Source: Nipponacmea schrenckii
Taxonomy: Eukaryota; Mollusca; Gastropoda; Lottiidae
Direction of reading: 5' to 3'
Assembly: GCA_030562195.1 (NCBI GenBank)
Contig: CM060202.1
Span: 26,274,317-26,338,316, forward strand
Length of the DNA stretch: 64,000 nucleotides
Part shown: positions 35,094-44,892 of the stretch, in pieces
Numbering within the stretch: the stretch's first letter is position 1
How the letters are laid out: every line of letters starts with the position of its first letter
Notes under the pieces: generated by a model
Told to the model about the DNA's origin: nothing
The model's input: only the letters and a program-made list of their open reading frames with translations
Database searches by the model: none
Program-made: the position numbers and the translations under genes

Positions 35094-35400
35094 ATGAATG
35101 GATTTTTACGTCCTACTCTTCTGCACCAAATGGGCTATTGAAGACGGGTATCGCCATACAGGCTCTAATGACGGAAATTTTGCCAGGACACCGGCGTTAG
35201 TCTACTACTTTTGCAATTTCTACGGTACCTCGGTTATTGTCCATTCCGAAAGACATGACGCTTTTTCCATGTCAGCCCCTCTGACCTACAGGGTGAAACA
35301 ATCGAGTTAGTCACTGAGCCACCGCGGCTTCATTTCAGCTGCGACCCGGCGTTCCGATCCGGGGGTACACATCGGGGCAGACTGCGACAGACTCAATTGC
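35094..35400 (-). mobile_element. SINE, minus orientation, with head
   Basis: Read on the minus strand, the head GTGGCTCAGTGACTAACTCG (A-box-like) is followed by AGGTCAGAGGGGCTGACATG, then the tail with GGCAAAATTTCCG and TAGGACGTAAAAATCCATT. The sequence 5' of the head (35345-35400) is not tRNA-like. Confidence 0.65.
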
Positions 35401-35640
35401 TAACCATCAAAACTACCTAAGCTACCAGTATAAGCTGTCAAGCACGTTAACTAGTGAATTATCACCAGCACCTTTTACTGGATTATCAACTACCAAAGTA
35501 ACAACACAAAATCATCTAATTTGAACCAATCTATCTACCAACTACTATAACTATCAACTACCTAATGCGTAATATCAGCATCCACTGGAAGGTAATATGG
35601 ACCCGTATACCAATAACTACCTAGTTTGTATGACTTTTGA
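35400..35640 (+). repeat. degenerate satellite units, CTACCTAGT orientation
   Basis: Scattered fragments such as AACTACCTAATGCGTAATAT, CAGCATCCACTGGAAGGTAA and CCAATAACTACCTAGTTTGT are decayed units of the family that is inverted at 36165-37150 and direct at 40440-41560. Confidence 0.6.
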
Positions 35641-35849
35641 CCTCATGGTGACATTTGACCTGACTGATATTATCTGTTGTGACAGTAGCTGCCATGTATA
35701 TAAGTTGATGTTTGCTGTGTTTAGTGGGAAAACTCAGATTTGAATTATCTCATGCGTATTTGTGAACATCCGCATCTGATTGAAAACGAACAGCCATTGA
35801 TACCATAACATGAAGCAGACGTATAACCTTCACCCTTAAAGGGCTTATA

Positions 35850-36060
35850 AAGAGGCCTTTTCATTTTGGTATGTGTATCAAGAACACTAATAGCATCGAT
35901 TTGCACCATTCTAGTTTTCAATCAGACGTCTGTAAATTCCACTTAATTATTTATGTCTATCAGGATCACTGATAGCGTCAATTCACATCATTCTTATTTT
36001 GAATCAGACGTCTGTGGTTCTGCAATATCACTAAAATCATGTGTTTGATGACTAATTTCG
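35850..36060 (+). repeat. dispersed repeat family 'A', two tandem copies
   Basis: The consensus begins GTGTATCAGGGACACTGATA, then GCATCGATTTGCACCATT, then CAATCAGACGTCTGT. It is seen twice here. Single or partial copies lie at about 100-190 (minus), 10610-10712, 27290-27410, 32630-32700, 60550-60650 and 61510-61590. There is no coding capacity and no clear ends; it may be a SINE or MITE. Confidence 0.6.
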
Positions 36061-36164
36061 AATGTCCTGTCGAATTGGCGATTTTTTCACGACTGCTTAG
36101 AAATAAGAATTTTGATGAATGATGCTATCAGTGTCTTTGATACACTTGAAAACTTTAGACAAAT

Positions 36165-37150
36165 TAACCTTTCTCTTCCAGTGGATGCTTATATCACAAA
36201 CTAGCTTGTTGTTGGTGGATGACAAGTTAGCGTTCTCCTCCAGTGGATGATTATAACCGAACTAGGTAGTGGTTGGTAGATGACATGTTAACCTTTCTCT
36301 TCCAGTGGATGCTTATATCACAAACTAGCTTGTTGTTGGTGGATGACAAGTTAAGGTTCGCTTCTAGTGGATGCCGATATCACAGACTAGGTAGTTGTTG
36401 GTAGATGACAAGTTACGGTTCGCTTCTAGTGGATGCTGATATGACAGACTAGGTTGTTGTTGGTAGAATACAAGTTAATGTTCGCTTCAAGTTGATGTTG
36501 ATATCACAGACTAGGTATTTGTTGGTAGATGACAAGTTAATGTTCGCTTCCTAGTGGATGCTTATATCACAGACTAGGTAGTTGTTGGTAGATGACAAGT
36601 TAACGTTCGCTTCCAGTGGATGCTGATATCACAGACTAGGTAGTGGTTGGTTGATGACAAGTTAACGTTCGCTTCCAGCTAATGCTGATATCACAAACTA
36701 GGTAGTGGTTGGTTGATGACAAGTTAACGTTCGCTTCCAGCTAATGCTGATATCACAGACTAGGTGGTTGTTGGTAGATGAAAAGTTAACGTTCGCTTCC
36801 AGCTAATGCTGATATCACAAACTAGGTTGTTGGTAGATGAAAGTTAACGTTCGCTTCCAGCTAATGCTGATATCACAGACTATGTAGTGGTTGGTAGATG
36901 ACAAGTTAACGTTCGCTTCCAGCTAATGCTGATATCACAAACTAGGTAGTTGTTGGTAGATGACAAGTTAGTGTTTGCTTCCAGCTGATGCTGATTTCAC
37001 AAACTCGGTATTGGTTGGTAGATGACAAGTTAATGTTTCCTTCCAGCGGATGCTGATATCGCAGACTAGGTAGTGGTTGGTTGATGCCAAGTAAACGTTC
37101 TTTTCCAGAGGATGCTGATATCGCAAACTAGGAAGTGGTTGGTAACCGTA
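36165..37150 (-). repeat. 62 bp satellite array (about 16 units), inverted orientation
   Basis: The unit reads GTTAACGTTCGCTTCCAGCT, AATGCTGATATCACAGACTA, GGTAGTGGTTGGTAGATGAC, AA. Its reverse complement is the unit at 40440-41560, with 19 extra bases (CATCCACTGGAAGCGAACG). Confidence 0.85.
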
Positions 37151-37229
37151 GTAGTTGGTAGTTAAATTGGTACAAGCTGGAGGACTCTAGGCTGTTGGTT
37201 TGGTTCAGAATCCTTTTCTAAGTCCAACC

Positions 37230-37300
37230 AGTCAAATGAAATGGAGTTTTACGTCCTCTTCTGCACCTAAATAACTAACCCATTTTCAAGCCTAAGATCA
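37230..37300 (-). mobile_element. SINE tail fragment, minus orientation
   Basis: GAAATGGAGTTTTACGTCCT, then CTTCTGCACCTAA, is the reverse of the family 3' end (AGGTGCAGAA, then AGGACGTAAAACTCCATTTC). Confidence 0.55.
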
Positions 37301-38759
37301 CTAGGTACTTTTAAATTTCTCCAAGATTTGAGCTATAATTAGAATCAATGTATTGATCTTATTACCTTAGTCCCTATCTATCATCATCTCTAATAACAAG
37401 TTTCATAGCATTTTAAAATGTCAACCTAATTCTATAGTTTTGTTTCAAGAATTACTCAAATGAAGAAGCAGTAATTGGTGATATTAAGACTAATGCTTCG
37501 CCATTTTTGCGGTGGATTTGTGTCTTGAAAAAGTAATTAGTCTTCAGAAGACAGTATTTAACTGCACAAACCTTTAAAAAAGTTTAAACTTTTTCCATAT
37601 TATGTATTTTCTATATATTTCGAAGTCTCGAATAACAAGTCGCCATTTTAACTACTTTAAAATTAATTTCTATCTCGCAATAATTTGTAGCCTTACAGTA
37701 TCTACCTCGGATAATTCTGTAAACACATCGATTTAAAGGCTCAAATTTCAACATGTAAACTGTTTCTCAGAATATGGTACGATTGACAGAACATATTAGT
37801 AAATTTATAAATCTATAATACTAAATAAGTAGTTGGCGTGGATCAAGCTTATCCGAGATACTGTCAATATGATTGTCTGAGCTTATTTGAGATAAGGAGG
37901 CGCGCCCATTTAGGGAGATGTCTGCCTGGAATGGTATCAGATGCACGGAAATTGATCTTAATTGTCAAAATTTCCCTGGGAGGCGAACGCTTCCTAGACC
38001 CTCCTCCAGTTGCTTTTTGAGCCTGTGGAGCCTACCCTCCGCGGTCACTAAACAGCCGAACGTTTGGGGGGGGGGTTGTTATGTCCATCCGACACATTGT
38101 GGCAAAAGGGAATCTCATAAAAAAAGGTTGAGAAGCACTGCTTTTGACATTTTCTTATCGTAAAATGTTTGGAGGAACGGACTCTATCCCTTTTTATGAG
38201 ACATAAGACTCTATAATAGAAAATAAATTGACAGTATACCTTTAAATGCGCTATAATATAACATCAGAGATAATTCGATGACAGCATACCTTCAATAGTA
38301 TTAGATTAATGTGTTATGAAGATTATTGTGTCCCCAAAAGATTAAAACATCGTATTGTTTAACAAGGGATTAACCTAGATTTTGATTTCCATTGAAATTA
38401 TAATATCAATTTATATTTTTAATTAAGCTTAAACAAGACGAACCAATCTGACATATCTCACGACCGAGATATACACAATTTTAAAAATAATTAAACCTCG
38501 TATTGTTTCCGATTATTCCGGTATTTATTGTTAACGTGCAGTTATTTTCTGTTGAAATTCGCCAATCTCTAGAATCGAACTGTAAGACCAAAAGACGCTG
38601 TAAGCTTCCCATAATTTATAACGATCTACTTTGTGGATAGTAGGCTTATTTGTATTCAGACTGCGTTAAATTGTGCTCCGGTATTAAGCGTACCTGACTC
38701 GCTTCTTCTGATGGAATTTGACAAACTACAGCGAGTTTCTATCATGATTTCCCAATTCT
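37301..38759. other. no gene; possible hAT-like fragment at 37865-38145
   Basis: It is mostly AT-rich and unremarkable. At 37865-38145 a GC-richer block contains a G9 run and ends AAGGTTGAGAAGCACTGCTT. The reverse of that end resembles the CAGTG-GTTCTCAACC type of terminus known from hAT-like elements. The opposite terminus was not found. Open frames here look fortuitous. Confidence 0.35.
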
Positions 38760-38764
38760 CTTTA

Positions 38765-38985
38765 CAATCCGGTTTCCCTGTCAGTGATGTTTGTTGGGGG
38801 AGCTGACAGGGAAAAAGCGTTAAGTCGTTCTGATGGGACCATAAATATCGCCCATCAACCGTACACGTTTTACATCCTGTGACTTTTGTAGTCTAATTGA
38901 GATTTTCCTTCCCCTATTGCTCACTGCATGGTATTGGCTTTACAAACAGGATCAGAAGAGTACGATTTAAAACTCAAGTTGTCCT
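38765..38985 (+). mobile_element. 5'-truncated SINE
   Basis: It contains the family body (GGGGGAGCTGACAGGGAAAA, GTTCTGATGGGACCATAAAT) and tail (CTATTGCTCACTGCATGGTA, then AGGATCAGAAGAGTACG). Confidence 0.65.
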
Positions 38986-38989
38986 ATAG

Positions 38990-39915
38990 CTATAGTTTCG
39001 TATGGTCATCACTATAGTGTAAGAAACAACTTTTATTATATACCATATACAACTGGTAATCACTATAGTGTGAGGACCACATTCATTATTCACAACCATA
39101 CACAACTAATATTCACTATAGTGTGAGGGCCACATTCATTATTCACAACCATATACAACTGGTAATCACTATAGTGTGAGAACCACTTTCATTATTCACA
39201 ACCATACACAACTAATAATCACTACAGTGTGAGGGCCACATTCATTATTCACAACCATACACAACTGGTAATCACTATGGTGTGAGGACCACTTTCATTA
39301 TACACAACCATATACAACTGGTAATCACTATAGTGTCAGAACCACTTTCATTATTCACAACCATATACAACTGGTAATCACTATAGTGTGAGGACCACTT
39401 TCATTATTCACAACCATATACAACTGGTAATCAATATAGTGTGAGGGCCACATTCATTATATACAACCATATACAACTGGTAATCACTATAGTGTGAGGA
39501 CCACTTTCATTATACACAACCATATACAACTGGTAATCACTATAGTGTGAGGACCACTTTCATTATACACAACCATATACAACTGGTAATCACTATAGTG
39601 TGAGGACCACATTCATTATTCACAACCATATACAGCTAGTAATCACTATAGTGTGAGGACCACTTTCATTATTCACAACCATATACAACTAGTAATCACT
39701 ATAGTGTGAGGACCACTTTCATTATACACAACCGTATACAACTGGTAATCACTATAGTGTGAGGACCACTTTCATTATACACAACCATAAGCAACTGGTA
39801 ATCACTATGGTGTGAGGACCACTTTCATTATTCACAACCATATACAAATGGTAATCACTATAGTGTGAGGACCACTTTCATTATTCACAACCATACACAA
39901 CTGATAATCACTTTA
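38990..39915 (+). repeat. 53 bp satellite array (about 17 units)
   Basis: The unit is GGTAATCACTATAGTGTGAG, GACCACTTTCATTATTCACA, ACCATATACAACT. Each unit contains the perfect 10 bp palindrome CACTATAGTG. Units differ by a few substitutions. It is flanked by AT-rich single-copy sequence. Confidence 0.9.
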
Positions 39916-40109
39916 TCTCAAACCTGCAGATCTCTACATATATCACTGAAATTGCTAAATTTCAATTAGTCCAATTAATCTCATCACCGCCATTTGAGAA
40001 ACACAGCTGTATCTTCTTAACCTTGAACTGTATAATCCTATTCTATTCTATTATAACCGTGAAACAATCTCTTTAAAAAACAATCCCCAAACAATAGGAT
40101 TATATTATA

Positions 40110-40470
40110 TTTTAATTATTTAAGAAGATTGCATACAATTTTAATATAAGTATTTACACATAGACAATAGTGTTCAATGATTTGAATATTAAAACTTGTG
40201 CTTATTCCTGTCATCAGCAACTGGATTGGGATGGAAGTTGAAATAGAATTTATAAATATTGTATTTTGAGGCTGAATTAGTATGTTTGAGTGCTGGAAAG
40301 GGAAAAGAGACAATCTATGCAAGATGCTATGTAAAAAAAAAAAATTCTACTGCCATGGTTTTCCTTATTTTGATAAATTTTGATAAAGTATTAATTGACC
40401 ATTTGAAGTCTAAATTGGTCGCAAAAAAAAAAATGAAAACTGTCATCTACCAACAAGCACCTAGTCGGTG
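40110..40470 (+). repeat. segmental duplication, copy 1
   Basis: From AAGAAGATTGCATACAATTT onward this segment is nearly identical to 43178-43500. It runs directly into the satellite at 40440. Differences are mainly in A-run lengths and a few substitutions. Confidence 0.85.
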
Positions 40471-41565
40471 ATATCAGGCAGCTGGAAACAGACGTTAACT
40501 TGTCATCTAAATACAACTACCTAGTCTGTGATATCAGCATCCACTAGAAGCGAACATTAACTTGTCATCTACCAACAACTACCTAGTCTGTGATATCAGT
40601 TAACTTGTTATCTACCAACAACTACCTAGCCTGTGATATCAGTTAACTTGTCATCTACCAATAACTACCTAGTCGGTGATATCAGGCAGCTGGAAACAGA
40701 CGTTAACTTGTCATCTAAATACAACTACCTAGTCTGTGATATCAGTTAACTTGTGATCTACCAACAACTACCTAGTCTGTGATATCTGTTAACTTGTCAT
40801 CTACCAACAACTACTTAGTATGTGATATCAGTTAACTTGTCATCTAACAACAACTACCTAGTCTGTGATATCAGTTAACTTGTCATCTAACAACAACTAC
40901 CTAGTCTGTGATATCAGTTAACTTGTCATCTATCAATAACTACCTAGTCTGTGATATCAGTTAACTTGTCATCTACCAATAACTACCTAGTCTGTGATAT
41001 CTGTTAACTTGTCATCTACCAATAACTACCTAGTCTGTGATATCAGTTAACTTGTCATCTACCAATAACTACCTAGTCTGTGATATCTGTTAACTTGTCA
41101 TCTACCAACAACTACCTAGTTTGATACCAGTAAACTTGTCATCTACCAATAACTACCTTGTCTGTGATATCAGTTCACATGTCATCTACCAATAACTACC
41201 TAGTCTGTGATATCTGTTAACTTGTCATCTACCAATAACTACCTAGTCTGTGATATCAGTTAACTTGTCATCTACCAACAACTACCTAGTTTGATACCAG
41301 TAAACTTGTCATCTACCAATAACTACCTTGTCTGTGATATCAGTTCACATGTCATCTACCAATAACTACCTAGTCTGTGATATCAGTTCACTTGTCATCT
41401 ACCAATAACTACCTAGTCTGTGATGTGAATTAGTTAGAGCAAATATTAGCTTGCCATCTACCAACATATACCTGTAAGCGGCGGAAGTTAACTTGTCATC
41501 TACCAACAACAGCTTCCTGGTCTGTGATATCAGTTAGTTGGATGAGGACGTTAACTTGTCATATA
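40440..41565 (+). repeat. 43 bp satellite array, direct orientation
   Basis: The unit is CTTGTCATCTACCAACAACT, ACCTAGTCTGTGATATCAGT, TAA. The first units keep the longer form with CATCCACTAGAAGCGAAC. The rest are the shortened 43 bp form. It is the reverse complement of the array at 36165-37150. Confidence 0.9.
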
Positions 41566-43060
41566 ACAATCAATTGAAACCGTGTTATTAGTTGTATAAG
41601 TGTATACAATAAGTTCTAGTTGATAATAATACGTATTATATTGTACACTTCAGACTTGTTTCATTCTCTAGTTATACACTGCAGGTTATATTCCAGCCAT
41701 TAAGATAATTATTACTTTAGTAAGGGGTTAGCGATCTGATCGACATCTTGGAAAATTTCATAGATGAATTAAGATTTCTTTCTACCAACTGACCTTCGGC
41801 CAAACCTCTTAGCATTGATATTTCCTGGATTATCCGTATCAAAGTAAAGCTAGTTCAACTGGAAAAATGAATGAAAATGACTTATTGAAGGTCATGAGAC
41901 CCATAATGCTCGACGTAACAAGCTATAGAACCTCAAAATCACCATTATTCTAAGCAACTTCAAAAAGAGAATATTCACAAATATAGACCAGCTTGGGTCA
42001 ACAAAAATTTACGGATGTGCTTACATAAAAGAGTTTCTCTCATTGCCTACTGCATGGCATTGTCTGTCGTCTCTAGGCAACTGTCAGAAAAGTAGGATGA
42101 TTGCTCTTGTACTAGTAATGGACAAGAACCCGACAATTCCTCAAGAAATGGAGTGTCGTCTAAACCCAGGTAATTCTGGACACATGGATTTGAAGGATCA
42201 AATTTCGACTGTGTTTAGTGGACACTATTACTGCTTCCGGGGCAATAATTGGTCCGATAAATGGGGATCGTGTCTTTAATATTTATGTTGCCGCAATTTT
42301 GACTTTGATCTGTGGGCAATATTGTGAAATTGAAAAAAGAAGATTAGAATACGTAATCAAGAATAATAGGTACATGAGCTGATTCAGATTGTTTTTTCAC
42401 TGTGACATACTAACATTCTACCTACATAGACACAGCTGGTCTCGCTCCAACTCTATGTCTATATATCTGTTTTATTGATTACATGTCTTTATTTTATTCC
42501 TCCACGGGGTCGTATAGCTCGTTACTAATTGACATTATATACGTTTGAACACCTGATTCCAGGCTTCATTTTTGATTTCATTATTTAATTTACAACTGAG
42601 AGAAGTTATTCGTGGGAAATCGGTCACCTCAATGGTAATTGGAAAGAACTTATGGAATTATTTTTCTGCAAACTTCGATCCCCGAATATGTCAAGATTAT
42701 ATCTTCGGATTTTTAGAAAAAAACTGTATGCCCCTGTCAGTGATACAGGTCGAAAAGGCTCCAGGTCCGTAACCAACCTGCCTACCTAAGGGGGGGGGGG
42801 GATCGATTAGTGAGAGGGGGGCACAACAAATGACATTCTCTGATCAAAATTTTTTCAGGGGGGGGGGGGTCAATAAATATTCCAGGGGGGAGGAGACTGC
42901 CCCACTTGCCCCGCCTCTGGCTAAGGGCCTGTAGGGCTCATACGTCCTTTGGAATGTTCGAATGGCTGTGCCAATTAAAGATCCCTCGACAGCTGGAATT
43001 TGCAAAAGTGTAGGCCAATGTCATTTTTCTGACAAACTTTCTCTCGTGGAAATTTTGTGA
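41566..43060. other. no gene; SINE fragments and a G-rich insertion
   Basis: A SINE tail lies at about 42005-42125 (TTTCTCTCATTGCCTACTGC, then GCATGGCATTGTCTGTCGTC). A second SINE starts near 42730 (CCCCTGTCAGTGATACAGGT). It is interrupted by a G-run-rich block at about 42780-42930 and resumes near 42935. No coding frame is convincing. Confidence 0.5.
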
Positions 43061-43172
43061 TTATTTGTTCAAGGCATTGCTAGTCTTAAAAGCACTTCAG
43101 TGGATACAGAAAAGTTGGACGTAAATCTCCATTAATTTCATTTCAATTACTTAATTTCAGAATCCCTGTTAG
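42728..43172 (+). mobile_element. SINE interrupted by a G-rich insertion
   Basis: The family body before 42780 (CAGGTCGAAAAGGC) and after 42935 (GGAATGTTCGAATGGC, TTAAAGATCCCTCGACAGCT, then AGTTGGACGTAAATCTCCAT) are separated by about 150 bp with two G10+ runs and ACTTGCCCCGCCTCTGGCTA. The interruption resembles a separate transposon fragment. Confidence 0.5.
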
Positions 43173-43177
43173 ATTTA

Positions 43178-43500
43178 TATAAGAAGATTGCATACAATTT
43201 TAATATAAGTATTTACACATAGACAATAGTGTTCAGTGATTTGAATATTAAAACTTGTGCTTATTCCTGTCATCAGGAACTGGTTTGGGATGGAAGTTGA
43301 AATAGAATTTATAAATATTGTATTTTGAGGCTGAATTACTATGTTTGAGTGCTGGAAAGGGAAAAGAGACAATCTATGCAAGATGCTATGTAAAAAAAAG
43401 TTCTACTGCCATGGTTTTCCTTATTTTGATAAATTTTGATAATTGACCATTTGAAGTCTAATTTGGTCGCAAAAAAAATTTGAAAACTGTCATCTACCAA
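43178..43500 (+). repeat. segmental duplication, copy 2
   Basis: It matches 40110-40470 nearly base for base, 3.06 kb away. It likewise joins satellite sequence on its right. Confidence 0.85.
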
Positions 43501-43888
43501 CAAGCACCTAGTCGGTGATATCAGGCAGCTGGAAACAGACGTTAACTTGTCATCTAAATACAACTACCTAGTCTGTGATATCAGTTAACTTGTCATCTAT
43601 CAATAACTACCTAGTCTGTGATATCAGTAGCTTGTGATCTACCAACATTTACCTAGTCTGTGATATCAGTTAACTTGTCATCTACCAACAACTACTTAGT
43701 ATGTGATATCAGTTAACTTGTCATCAATCAACATTTACCTAGTCTGTGTTATCAGGCAGCTGGAAACAGACGTTAACACGTCATCTTCCTATTTTGTGAT
43801 ATCAACATCCACTGGAAGTGAACGTTACCTTGTCATCTAACAACAACTACCTAGTCTGTGATATCAGTTAACTTGTCATCTAACAACA
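43490..43888 (+). repeat. short satellite block, direct orientation
   Basis: Eight or so irregular units of the AACTACCTAGTCTGTGATAT family, including both short and long forms (CATCCACTGGAAGTGAACGT near 43806). Confidence 0.8.
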
Positions 43889-44264
43889 AATTTTGTGATT
43901 ATTTGTTCAAGGCATTGCTAGTCTTAAAAGCACTTCAGTGGATACAGAAAAGTTGGACGTAAATCTCCATTAATTTCATTTCAATTACTTAATTTCAGAA
44001 TCCCTGTTAGATTTATAAGTAGATAAAAGACTATGATTAGTTGAGGTGAATTAGCGAGTGAATTAAACCCAAGCTGACATGTATATAGATATATTACCTG
44101 ATAAACAAATTGTTTGTGGAAGATTTTACTAATAGATATAAGGTATATCCTACAGCTTCAGCCTTGAACTGTTTTATCACCTTTCATTCCTTCAAAACAA
44201 CTGGTGTATACCTAAATATACTAACAAATATCAAACGATTTTTGATGGATTGTGTTATTAGGAG

Positions 44265-44892
44265 TTGAATGGAATGAATGAATGAATGAATAAATGAATG
44301 GGTGAATGAATGAATGGGTGAATCAATGGATCGGTGAATCAATGGATGGGTGAATCAATGAATCAATGAATGGGTGAATCAATGAATGGGTGAATGAATG
44401 AATCAATGAATGGGTGAATCAATGAATGGGTGAATCAATGAATCAATGAATGGGTGAATCAATGAATCAATGAATGGGTGAATGAATGAATGGGTGAATC
44501 AATGGATGGGTGAATCAATGGATGGGTGAATCAATGAATGGGTGAATCAATGAATCAATGAATGGGTGAATGAATGAATCAATGAATGGGTGAATCAATG
44601 AATGGGTGAATCAATGGATCGGTGAATCAATGGATGGGTGAATCAATGAATCAATGAATGGGTGAATGAATGAATGGGTGAATCAATGAATCAATGAATG
44701 GGTGCATGAATGAATGAATGAATGAATGAATGAGTGAAAAATCAAATGCGTGAATGAATAATTAAATGAATGGGCGAATGAATAAATTAATGAATGGGCG
44801 AATGAATGAATGGGTAAATGAACGAATGAATGGGTAAATGAACGAATGAATGGGCGAATGAATGAATAAATGAATGAATAAATGAATGTTGT
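44265..44892 (+). repeat. tetranucleotide-based array (GAAT/GGGTGAATCAAT)n
   Basis: About 625 bp of GAATGAATGGGTGAATCAAT permutations, ending in a simpler (GAAT)n with GGGCGAATGAAT variants. The minus-strand frame reading FIHLFIHSPIHS is a translation of the array, not a gene. Confidence 0.9.

Larger units (their letters stand above)
43062..44015 (+). repeat. direct duplication of about 115 bp flanking the third satellite block
   Basis: The sequence from TTTTGTGATTATTTGTTCAA to GAATCCCTGTTAGATTTATA occurs at about 43055-43180 and again at 43888-44017, almost identical. Between them lie duplication copy 2 (43178-43500) and satellite units (43490-43888). Confidence 0.85.

Noticed and set aside
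38990..39915. Regular 53 bp repeats with palindromes, superficially like a CRISPR array
   Set aside because: The whole unit repeats and there are no unique spacers. The locus is in a eukaryotic genome and has no cas genes.
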